DNA of 17,740 bases from JASGCK01 sp031538565. Lineage in GTDB: Bacteria; Pseudomonadota; Gammaproteobacteria; Burkholderiales; Burkholderiaceae_C. The translations under genes and the position numbers were made by a program. A model generated the notes under the pieces. The model did no database searches, was not told where the DNA came from, and saw only the letters and a list, made by a program, of their open reading frames with translations. Below, one piece after another: positions 6,751-12,896 of the stretch (the first letter of the stretch is position 1; each line of letters begins with the position of its first letter). The stretch is taken from NCBI GenBank assembly GCA_031538565.1, contig JAVKLS010000005.1, forward strand, positions 1 through 17,740. Reading direction: 5' to 3'.

Positions 6751-6819
6751 CCGTTCGAATTGAGCTTGTTGAAATCTTTGTTGCAAAAAACACCCTTTGA
6801 TAGGCTCGGGGCGAGCGGG
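6751..6819. repeat. Degenerate REP-like inverted repeat between ligI and pirin
   Basis: The arms 6751-6773 (CCGTTCG..TTGAGCTTGTTGAA) and 6796-6818 (TTTGATAGGCTCGG..CGAGCGG) are imperfect inverted copies. On the + strand they give 14 Watson-Crick and 7 G-T pairs out of 23. They resemble the scattered Burkholderiales/Pseudomonas-type intergenic palindrome of the form CCGTTCG-x-TGAGC-TGTCGAA, as recalled from many genomes. It fills most of the 80-base gap between the ligI stop and the pirin start. Confidence 0.7.
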
Positions 6820-6821
6820 TT

Positions 6822-7757
6822 TTAGCTCCAGTACAGACGCATCGGGTTGTCAACCAAGAGTTTTTGTTGCAGCTCGGGGGTAGTGGCAATGTGCGGGATG
6901 AAATCCACCAATAAGCCGTCATCGGGCATATGCCCCTTGAGGTTGGGATGCGGCCAATCGGTTCCCCACAGCACGCGGTCCGGGAACTCTTCGACGATGC
7001 GCTTGGCAAAAGGGATAACGTCTTGGTAAGCGCCCAAGTCCAAATCTTTTTCGCCGCTCAAGGCCTTAGGACCAGAGACCGATAAACGTTCAGGGCAAGT
7101 CACTTTGCTCCAGACGTTTGTGTGTTCGCGCATAAATTTCACGAATAGCTCAAACTCTGCGCCATCCACGGGCTGGGCTACATCAGGGCGGCCCATGTGA
7201 TCGACCACGACGATTGTGGGCAGGGCGCTAAAGAAGTCCCACAGCTCGGGCAAGTCCACGGCTTCAAAATAAATCACCACGTGCCAGCCAAGGCGTTTGA
7301 TGCGCGTCGCAATTTCTAAGAGTTCGTCCTTGGGAGTGAAGTCCACCAAACGCTTCACAAAGTTAAAGCGCACACCGCGCACGCCCGCGTCGTGCATGGT
7401 TTGTAGCTCCGTGTCCGTCACCGATCGTTTGACTGTTGCCACGCCACGCGCTTTGCCGCCCGCGCTAGCAAGCGCATCAATCATGGCGCGATTGTCTGCC
7501 CCGTGGCAGGTGGCTTGCACCACCACGTTGCGGGCAAAGCCAAGGTGATCGCGCAAGGCGTAGAGCTGCGCTTTGGATGCGTCGCACGGTGTGTATTTGC
7601 GTTCAGGCGCGTAGGGAAACTGGGCGCCTGGGCCAAATACATGGCAATGCGCGTCCACGCTGCCAGCGGGCAATTGAAAGCGCGGCTTGCTGGGGTTGCT
7701 GTACCAGTCCAGCCAGTTGCTTGTTTTAGTGAAATCGCCTGTGGTGGGTTTGCTCAT
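6822..7757 (-). CDS. ligI: 2-pyrone-4,6-dicarboxylate lactonase
   Basis: LigI (PmdD) opens the lactone ring of 2-pyrone-4,6-dicarboxylate to 4-oxalomesaconate. The 311-residue protein is a TIM-barrel amidohydrolase with His37-x-His39 after strand 1 (SVDAHCHVFG), the PDC-lactonase-like 'FPYAPERKYTP', and Asp267 in 'WGTDWPHPN' after strand 8, the general base in the metal-independent LigI group. The closing 'DNPMRLYW' is typical. The ATG at 7757 is 13 bases after the truncated hemoglobin stop and has no strong Shine-Dalgarno. Other amidohydrolase-2 members are possible by sequence alone, but the neighbours make PDC the likely substrate. Confidence 0.92.
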   Translation of the reverse strand: MSKPTTGDFTKTSNWLDWYSNPSKPRFQLPAGSVDAHCHVFGPGAQFPYAPERKYTPCDASKAQLYALRDHLGFARNVVVQATCHGADNRAMIDALASAGGKARGVATVKRSVTDTELQTMHDAGVRGVRFNFVKRLVDFTPKDELLEIATRIKRLGWHVVIYFEAVDLPELWDFFSALPTIVVVDHMGRPDVAQPVDGAEFELFVKFMREHTNVWSKVTCPERLSVSGPKALSGEKDLDLGAYQDVIPFAKRIVEEFPDRVLWGTDWPHPNLKGHMPDDGLLVDFIPHIATTPELQQKLLVDNPMRLYWS

Positions 7758-7770
7758 GCAAGTGTCTGTT

Positions 7771-8154
7771 TTATGGAAGTTTTAAATCTTCTAAGCGCAT
7801 ATTGATCGACCGCGCAACCATGTGTCCGCGCTCTTTGGCAATCGAGGCGATGGGGCCTGCAAATAGTTCGTCAACCGTTTGCGTCCACAAATGCACCCAC
7901 TGCTGAAAGTGCTCGGGTTGCATGGGACTGAGTTGATCCAGTTGTAAGTGCACCTGCATGGGCGAGCCAGAGTACACGGGGTTGCGTAGCAACATGGTCT
8001 CCCAAAAATCGCTGATGCGCGGTAAGTGCTCGTCCAAGTTGACCTGCTTTACGCTGGTAAAAAAATGACCGATGGTCGCATCGGGAATGGCTTTTTGGTA
8101 GAAGGTGCGGGCAAGCGTTTCGATGTCGCTGCGGTTGGTGATGTCGGTAAGCAT
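7771..8154 (-). CDS. Group III truncated hemoglobin (2-on-2 globin)
   Basis: This 127-residue heme protein has the group III truncated globin pattern: Phe18-Tyr19 in helix B (TFYQKA, TyrB10), 'DFWETMLL' in helix E (Trp51), and 'YSGSPMQVHLQL' with His69 as the proximal heme ligand (F8). It ends with 'MVARSINMRLED' in helix H. Such globins bind O2 tightly, and some handle NO or peroxides. It lies between ligK and ligI on the same strand, 13 bases before ligI, so it is probably in the same transcript as the O2-consuming dioxygenase. Oxygen delivery to LigAB or protection of its Fe(II) are inferences. Confidence 0.93.
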   Translation of the reverse strand: MLTDITNRSDIETLARTFYQKAIPDATIGHFFTSVKQVNLDEHLPRISDFWETMLLRNPVYSGSPMQVHLQLDQLSPMQPEHFQQWVHLWTQTVDELFAGPIASIAKERGHMVARSINMRLEDLKLP

Positions 8155-8210
8155 GGGTTGGATGTGTGGGTTGTGATTTGTGATTCGATTTTATGAAGGC
8201 GGAAACTTTG

Positions 8211-8903
8211 TCAATCAATGTATTTCAGTCCAGCCGCGGCCAAAGGTTCGCGCATTTTGTACATATCTAGTCCGAGCGCGCCCGTAGCTAGTTTGGCGCG
8301 TTTTTCGCCCTCTAGGGCCTCGCGTGCCTGTGCTGCATCGGCCACTTGCGCGGCAATGGATGCAGGCACAACCACCACGCCGTCGGCGTCTGCCACGATC
8401 ACGTCGCCAGGATTGACACTTGCCCCCGCGCAGACCACGGGGATGTTGACCGAGCCCAGCGTCGCTTTGATCGTGCCTTTGGCGCTGATGGCTTTACTAA
8501 AAACAGGAAAGCCCATTTCTTCTAGCTCCGCTACATCGCGGCATCCGCCGTCGATGATGAGTCCGTTTGCGCCGCGTGCTTGAAAACTGGTGGCCAAAAG
8601 GTCGCCAAAAAATCCATCGGTATTGGACGATGTCATGGCTGCTACAACCACATCGCCTGCTTGAATTTGCTCTGCCACCACGTGCATCATCCAGTTGTCG
8701 CCAGGATGCAGCAGCACCGTAACGGCGGGGCCGCACATTTTTGCGCCTTTGTAAATCGGGCGCATATAGGACGACATGAGTCCCATACGCCCCATGGCCT
8801 CATGCACAGTCGCCACGCCGCACTTGGCAAGTTTGTCGCAGGCGGATTTGTCCGCGCGGGTGATATTGCGTTTGACAACGCCCAGAGTAGTCGCCAGATT
8901 CAT
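8211..8903 (-). CDS. ligK: 4-carboxy-4-hydroxy-2-oxoadipate aldolase / oxaloacetate decarboxylase
   Basis: LigK (PmdF, ProA) splits 4-carboxy-4-hydroxy-2-oxoadipate into pyruvate and oxaloacetate, the last step of the PCA 4,5-cleavage pathway, and can decarboxylate oxaloacetate. The 230-residue protein has the RraA-like fold with the metal/substrate signature 'GDLLA' at residues 100-104 and 'DGGCRD' at 118-123 (Arg122, Asp123), as in divalent-metal class II aldolases such as the P. putida HMG/CHA aldolase. A Shine-Dalgarno AAAGGA lies about 8 bases before the ATG at 8903. The gene begins 12 bases after the substrate-binding-like gene stops. RraA regulators are shorter, and the pathway context favours the aldolase. 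Confidence 0.93.
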   Translation of the reverse strand: MNLATTLGVVKRNITRADKSACDKLAKCGVATVHEAMGRMGLMSSYMRPIYKGAKMCGPAVTVLLHPGDNWMMHVVAEQIQAGDVVVAAMTSSNTDGFFGDLLATSFQARGANGLIIDGGCRDVAELEEMGFPVFSKAISAKGTIKATLGSVNIPVVCAGASVNPGDVIVADADGVVVVPASIAAQVADAAQAREALEGEKRAKLATGALGLDMYKMREPLAAAGLKYID

Positions 8904-8915
8904 GCGTGGTGTCCT

Positions 8916-9626
8916 TTAATAAAACATACCGTATTTTTGCTTGACGGCTTGTGTTGATTGAGAGGTTAAAAATGTTTGGAATTCTCGCGCAATCTGACTT
9001 TGCGCGGTGTTCGTGGTGTGAGGGATGGCACTCGAAAATGTGGTGATGCAGGCAATCTCAGAGGGGAGATTGCCTGCAAGCGTGATGCCCGCCATGCCCA
9101 GCAATTCGCTCATTTGCTGGAAGCCTAGCGCCACGCGCCCACTGGCAATTAGCGAGCCCACGGGCACGCCTGGCGGCGCTTGCACCAGTTTTGCATTCAC
9201 GTGTTCCGAAATGCCCCAGCGCTCAAACAGCTGGGTTAAATACACGCCGCTGGGTCCTGTGGAGTAGCTAATTGATGCGGCCGCCATCACGGCGGCTTTC
9301 ACCGCAGCGGCGCTGCCGATATCGGGGCAAGCAGCGCCCGCTTGCACGGCAACGGCCACGGTTGACTGCACCCAATCCAGGCGCGAGTTTTGCTGTACAT
9401 GACCTTGCGCCATCAGTCTGTCGATAGCGTCTGAGCCCAAAAAGATGAGATCAATGGCGTCCCCAGTCGTTGCTAACTGCGCCACACGTTTGGCCGCGTC
9501 CACGCCGCCAATGGCTTCAACTTCAACATTGACGCCCGTTTCAGCTTGATATTGCGCCGCCAACGCCAACAAGACGTGCTTGGTTGCCAGCGAGGAAAGT
9601 GTCTTCAGCGAGAGAGGCGGTTTCAT
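8916..9626 (-). CDS. ModA-like substrate-binding domain protein without signal peptide
   Basis: This 236-residue protein resembles the periplasmic binding protein type 2 (ModA/SBP_bac_11) fold. It starts 'LKTLSSLATKHVLLALA', then 'YQAETGVNVEVEAIGGVDAAKRV', with 'ISYSTGPSGVYLTQLFERWGI' in the hinge/second lobe and 'ASGRVALGFQQMSEL' near residue 170. The ATG at 9626 is chosen because the family begins close to the 'L.LSS.AT' strand; an in-frame GTG at 9686 adds 20 residues with no family likeness. Neither version has a Sec signal or lipobox, so a cytoplasmic location is likely. No ABC permease or ATPase gene is nearby. It is the first gene of the operon. A ligand-sensing or enzymatic role is possible; a molybdate transporter component is unlikely. 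Confidence 0.82.
   Translation of the reverse strand: MKPPLSLKTLSSLATKHVLLALAAQYQAETGVNVEVEAIGGVDAAKRVAQLATTGDAIDLIFLGSDAIDRLMAQGHVQQNSRLDWVQSTVAVAVQAGAACPDIGSAAAVKAAVMAAASISYSTGPSGVYLTQLFERWGISEHVNAKLVQAPPGVPVGSLIASGRVALGFQQMSELLGMAGITLAGNLPSEIACITTFSSAIPHTTNTAQSQIAREFQTFLTSQSTQAVKQKYGMFY
9047..9078. repeat. Perfect 13-bp stem-loop inside the substrate-binding-like gene
   Basis: TGCAGGCAATCTC (9047-9059) and GAGATTGCCTGCA (9066-9078) are exact inverted copies separated by AGAGGG. In the operon mRNA this is a long, perfectly paired hairpin about 130 bases before the stop codon of the first gene. No T-run follows on either strand, so it is not a standard terminator. It encodes 'AGNLPSEIACI', which is not an obvious protein motif. 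Confidence 0.7.
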
Positions 9627-9632
9627 ACAACG

Positions 9633-9638
9633 ATTGTC
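9633..9638 (-). promoter_or_regulatory. Candidate -10 for leaderless start of the catabolic operon
   Basis: On the - strand, GACAAT is followed by six bases (CGTTGT) and then the ATG at 9626, and no Shine-Dalgarno is present. The -35 region (GTCAAC on the - strand) is weak. The spacing would place the transcript start at or beside the A of the ATG. The same layout precedes uvrD and polA. Confidence 0.3.
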
Positions 9639-9671
9639 GTGGATAACCGATCGCAGTTGACTAGGCAAAGC

Positions 9672-9694
9672 GCTGTCTCCAAGCACTAGACAGC
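9672..9694. promoter_or_regulatory. Operator-like inverted repeat in the divergent intergenic region
   Basis: GCTGTCT (9672-9678) and AGACAGC (9688-9694) are perfect inverted halves 9 bases apart. The site lies between the catabolic operon start and uvrD, 45 bases from the operon ATG and 24 bases from the uvrD ATG. The half-site spacing (about 1.5 helical turns centre to centre) fits a dimeric regulator. It is not a LexA box: the CTGT and ACAG cores are 13 bases apart rather than 8. Confidence 0.4.
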
Positions 9695-9706
9695 AGGTGA
9701 GCTTCT

Positions 9707-9712
9707 TACAAT
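9707..9712 (+). promoter_or_regulatory. Candidate -10 for uvrD
   Basis: TACAAT matches the -10 consensus at five of six positions and ends six bases before the uvrD ATG. An AGGTGAG lies at 9695-9701, but that is 17 bases before the ATG, too far for a normal Shine-Dalgarno. It is well spaced only for an out-of-frame ATG at 9711. A leaderless uvrD transcript is therefore possible. The -35 (17 bases upstream, CACTAG) is poor. Confidence 0.35.
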
Positions 9713-9718
9713 GGGTTC

Positions 9719-12079
9719 ATGCATACAGACCCACTGCGTGACTCTTTCGCGCACACCTCCTCCGCCTCTCCCGATCCCGTCTCGCCGCTGCTACATGGAC
9801 TCAACCCCGAGCAAGGCTTTGCCGTCACGATTCCGTGCGAGCACGCGCTTATTTTGGCTGGCGCTGGGTCTGGCAAAACCCGCGTATTGACGACGCGCAT
9901 CGCGTGGCTTTTGCAACAGGGGCACACAGGCGCAGGCGGCATTTTGGCGGTGACGTTTACCAACAAAGCCGCCAAAGAGATGAAGACTCGTCTGTCTGCC
10001 ATGCTGCCCGTGAACGTGGCTGCCATGTGGATTGGCACGTTTCATGGGCTTTGCAATCGGTTTTTGCGTGCTCACTACAAATTAGCAGGGTTGCCGCAGA
10101 CGTTTCAAATTTTGGATACGCAAGACCAGCTCTCGGCTGTTAAGCGGTTGTGCAAGCAGTACAGCATTGACGACGAGCAGTTTCCGCCCAAACAGTTGTC
10201 GTGGTTTTTTTCTAGTTGCAAAGACGATGGCTTGCGCCCCAAAGACGTGGAGACCAATGACCCTGCTACGCGAAAAAAAGTCGAGCTGTATCAACTCTAC
10301 GAAGAACAATGTCAGCGCGAAGGCGTGGTCGATTTTGCTGAATTGCTGCTGCGTGCGTATGAACTGTTGCGCGATTTTGAGGAGCTGCGAAGTCATTACC
10401 AACGACGCTTTGCGCACATCTTGGTGGACGAGTTTCAAGACACCAACAAGCTGCAATATGCGTGGCTCAAAATGCTGGTGGGATCGCCTGCGGACGGGCT
10501 GCGTGCGCAGTCATGCAGCATGTTTGCCGTGGGAGACGACGACCAAAGCATCTACGCATTTCGCGGTGCGCGGGTGGGCAATATGACAGACTTTGTGCGT
10601 GATTTTTCGGTGCGACACCAAATCAAGCTAGAGCAAAACTATCGCAGTTACAGCAATATATTGGACTGCGCGAACGATCTGATTAGCCATAACCAGCGTC
10701 GCCTTGGGAAAAATTTACGAACCGATCAAGGCGCTGGAGAGCCCGTGCGCGTGTACGAAGCCGTGGGTGATATGGCGGAGGCTAAATGGTTGGTGGACGA
10801 GGTGCGGCAATTACATCGCGCTGGATTTGCGCAGAGCGACATTGCGGTGCTGTATCGCAGCAACGCGCAAAGCCGCGTGATTGAAACGGCGCTATTTAAC
10901 GCAGGCGTTCCTTACCGTGTGTATGGTGGACTGCGCTTTTTTGAACGCGCTGAAATCAAGCACGCGCTGGCGTATTTGCGTTTGATGGAAAACCTGCTAG
11001 ACGACACGAGTTTTATGCGCGTCGTTAATTTTCCGCCCCGTGGGATTGGTGCGCGTTCGCTGGAGCAATTGCAGGATGCGGCGCAGGCAAGCGGCGCGTC
11101 GCTGTACGCGGCGGCCGTGCACGTCACAGGAAAAGCGGGAACCCACATCGGTAGCTTTATTGCCATGATTGATGTGCTGCGCGAGAACACTTTGCGCATG
11201 ACGCTGCCCCAGACCATTCAGTTTTTGCTTGAGCACAGCGGACTGCTTGCGCATTACCAGCAAGAGCGCGAAGGCGCGGATCGAGTGGAAAATTTGCAAG
11301 AGCTTGTGAACGCGGCTGAGAGCTTTGTCACCATCGAGGGCTTTGGCAGAGAAGCGCCCGCCAAAGGCGACGCGGCTGCTACGGCGGATGCACTGGACGC
11401 AAGCGATGAAGTCATGTCGCCACTGGCGGCATTTTTAACCCATGCATCGCTAGAGGCGGGCGACAACATGGCCCAGGCGGGGCAAGACGCGGTGCAACTC
11501 ATGACCGTGCACTCCAGCAAGGGACTGGAGTTTGATGCGGTCTTTGTGACGGGTTTAGAGGAGGGCTTGTTCCCGCACGAAAACTCGCAATCGAGCAGCG
11601 ACGGACTTGAGGAGGAGCGCCGCCTGATGTACGTAGCCATTACGCGGGCGCGCAAGCGGTTGTATCTCAGCTACTCGCAAACGCGGCTCTTGCACGGGCA
11701 AACGCGCTACGGCGTTAAAAGTCGTTTTTTGGAGGAGTTGCCCGAAAACTGTTTGCGCTGGATCACGCCTAAAAATCAAGGTTTTCAATCGCAGGAACTC
11801 CAGAGGCAAGCGGCTCAAAGCAAAGGCGCTTGGGTGGATCAGCCTTATGGCAATTGGCCGCCGCGCAAAGCAACTACCGTGGCTGCGCCCACGTTAGCGT
11901 CCAAAGCCTCGGACGTGCAAGGATTGCGTGCAGGAATGCAAGTTTTTCATACTAAGTTTGGCGAGGGGACGGTGCTCAGTTTAGAGGGTGCAGGGCAAGA
12001 TGCCAGAGCGCAAGTTAGCTTTACGCGTCACGGTGTGAAGTGGTTGGCACTCTCTGTGGCAAAGCTGCAAGTGATTTAA
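9719..12079 (+). CDS. uvrD: UvrD-type ATP-dependent DNA helicase (Rep/PcrA/UvrD superfamily 1)
   Basis: This is a 3'-5' SF1A helicase acting in nucleotide excision and mismatch repair. The 786-residue protein has Walker A GAGSGKT at 48-54, motif Ia 'FTNKAAKEM' near 80, the UvrD 'GTFHG' near 106, motif II DEFQD at 237-241, motif III 'GDDDQSIYAFRGA' at 272-284, motif IV 'LEQNYRS' near 304, motif V 'VHSSKGLEFDAVF' near 596 and motif VI 'YVAITRARKRL' near 638. The last 45 residues form the Tudor-like tail (GMQVFHTKFGEGTVLS) of UvrD/PcrA, which separates it from Rep. The ATG at 9719 is forced: the next in-frame codon upstream that is informative is a stop at 9698. It is divergent from the catabolic operon and converges on the BPSS1780 gene with a 4-base overlap of stops. 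Confidence 0.95.
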   Translation: MHTDPLRDSFAHTSSASPDPVSPLLHGLNPEQGFAVTIPCEHALILAGAGSGKTRVLTTRIAWLLQQGHTGAGGILAVTFTNKAAKEMKTRLSAMLPVNVAAMWIGTFHGLCNRFLRAHYKLAGLPQTFQILDTQDQLSAVKRLCKQYSIDDEQFPPKQLSWFFSSCKDDGLRPKDVETNDPATRKKVELYQLYEEQCQREGVVDFAELLLRAYELLRDFEELRSHYQRRFAHILVDEFQDTNKLQYAWLKMLVGSPADGLRAQSCSMFAVGDDDQSIYAFRGARVGNMTDFVRDFSVRHQIKLEQNYRSYSNILDCANDLISHNQRRLGKNLRTDQGAGEPVRVYEAVGDMAEAKWLVDEVRQLHRAGFAQSDIAVLYRSNAQSRVIETALFNAGVPYRVYGGLRFFERAEIKHALAYLRLMENLLDDTSFMRVVNFPPRGIGARSLEQLQDAAQASGASLYAAAVHVTGKAGTHIGSFIAMIDVLRENTLRMTLPQTIQFLLEHSGLLAHYQQEREGADRVENLQELVNAAESFVTIEGFGREAPAKGDAAATADALDASDEVMSPLAAFLTHASLEAGDNMAQAGQDAVQLMTVHSSKGLEFDAVFVTGLEEGLFPHENSQSSSDGLEEERRLMYVAITRARKRLYLSYSQTRLLHGQTRYGVKSRFLEELPENCLRWITPKNQGFQSQELQRQAAQSKGAWVDQPYGNWPPRKATTVAAPTLASKASDVQGLRAGMQVFHTKFGEGTVLSLEGAGQDARAQVSFTRHGVKWLALSVAKLQVI

Positions 12080-12894
12080 TTTTGCGCGGTGTCCGCTGGC
12101 GGCGGGTCTGGCGGCATTTTGTGCTGGAAGCAATCGATAAAAGTGGGGAAGGTCGACGCCATAAACACAGTCGATAGCAGCACCATGAGCGGCATTAGCA
12201 GTAATTTTGCAAAATCGTTGCCCAGCACCAAGCTTGCAAGCGTGAGCACAACGCCGACGGAGATTGAAAACACGGCCGCCCACACCAAGGTAAATAAACC
12301 AAAGGCACGCCAGTTGCGGTAGATGGCGTACGCACTAAAAAACAAACTTTTGATGAGGGGCATTTGTTTCCAATTCATGAGCGCAGGGGAAAACCAAAAA
12401 ATGGATGTGAGCGGAATGTAGAGCAGCGTGGTGGTCAGCACGGCATTCATAAATCCAGCGCGTTGCACCACCTCTTGGGTAATTTCTCCGCCCTGCATAT
12501 AGAGCTTGGCAAATTGGCCGTCATCAAATGCTGCGCCAATCAATAGCACGAGAGAAAAACCAAAGGCAAACCAAATTCCTAGTTGCAAAAGTGGACGTGC
12601 AGCGCGGCGTAGCGTCATCCACCCCATTAAAAATGGGGGCGGCGTGATGGGCAGAACAAGCCCCGCTTTGAGTTTGACGCATTCATTGCTTACCGCCATC
12701 ATGCCCAGCGTGAGCGCAGGAAAAGCAAGCAGCGAGAGGTAGCTCCCCAGTACGGGAATTTGCCCCAGCAGAATAAGCGCAAGCATGAAGCTGGTAAAAA
12801 ATCCGATAAAAGCAGCGGGATGATAAAAGAACAAGGCGATCCCATTTTTTACCCATAGATAGCCTGTTCGTGCGGGAAGAATATTGAGTTTCAT
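12076..12894 (-). CDS. BPSS1780-family integral membrane protein
   Basis: This is an inner-membrane protein of unknown function, 272 residues. The conserved N-terminus 'LNILPARTGYLWVKNGIALF' is the hallmark of the BPSS1780 family, common in Burkholderiales. About six hydrophobic segments are seen, near residues 27-46, 50-70, 102-122, 150-172, 194-220 and 225-245. The C-terminus is short and polar with a proline-rich tail (PPDPPPAD). The ATG at 12894 is chosen over a TTG at 12903, which would overlap thrB. It lies 2 bases after the thrB stop, so it is probably co-transcribed with thrB; this pairing recurs in related bacteria. Its stop codon overlaps that of uvrD on the other strand. No function can be assigned. 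Confidence 0.9.
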   Translation of the reverse strand: MKLNILPARTGYLWVKNGIALFFYHPAAFIGFFTSFMLALILLGQIPVLGSYLSLLAFPALTLGMMAVSNECVKLKAGLVLPITPPPFLMGWMTLRRAARPLLQLGIWFAFGFSLVLLIGAAFDDGQFAKLYMQGGEITQEVVQRAGFMNAVLTTTLLYIPLTSIFWFSPALMNWKQMPLIKSLFFSAYAIYRNWRAFGLFTLVWAAVFSISVGVVLTLASLVLGNDFAKLLLMPLMVLLSTVFMASTFPTFIDCFQHKMPPDPPPADTAQN

Positions 12895-12896
12895 AC

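Noticed and set aside
8160..8205. Short TG-rich direct repeats (TGTGATT twice) between the globin and ligK genes
   Set aside because: They are too short and imperfect to call as a repeat element or regulator site.
9672..9694. LexA (SOS) box upstream of uvrD
   Set aside because: The CTGT and ACAG cores are 13 bases apart, not the 8 required by the CTGT-N8-ACAG box.
12622..12638. CCCCATT-AAA-AATGGGG hairpin inside the BPSS1780 gene as a terminator
   Set aside because: It is only 7 bp with a 3-base loop, lies mid-gene, has no T-run, and encodes an ordinary membrane-protein stretch.
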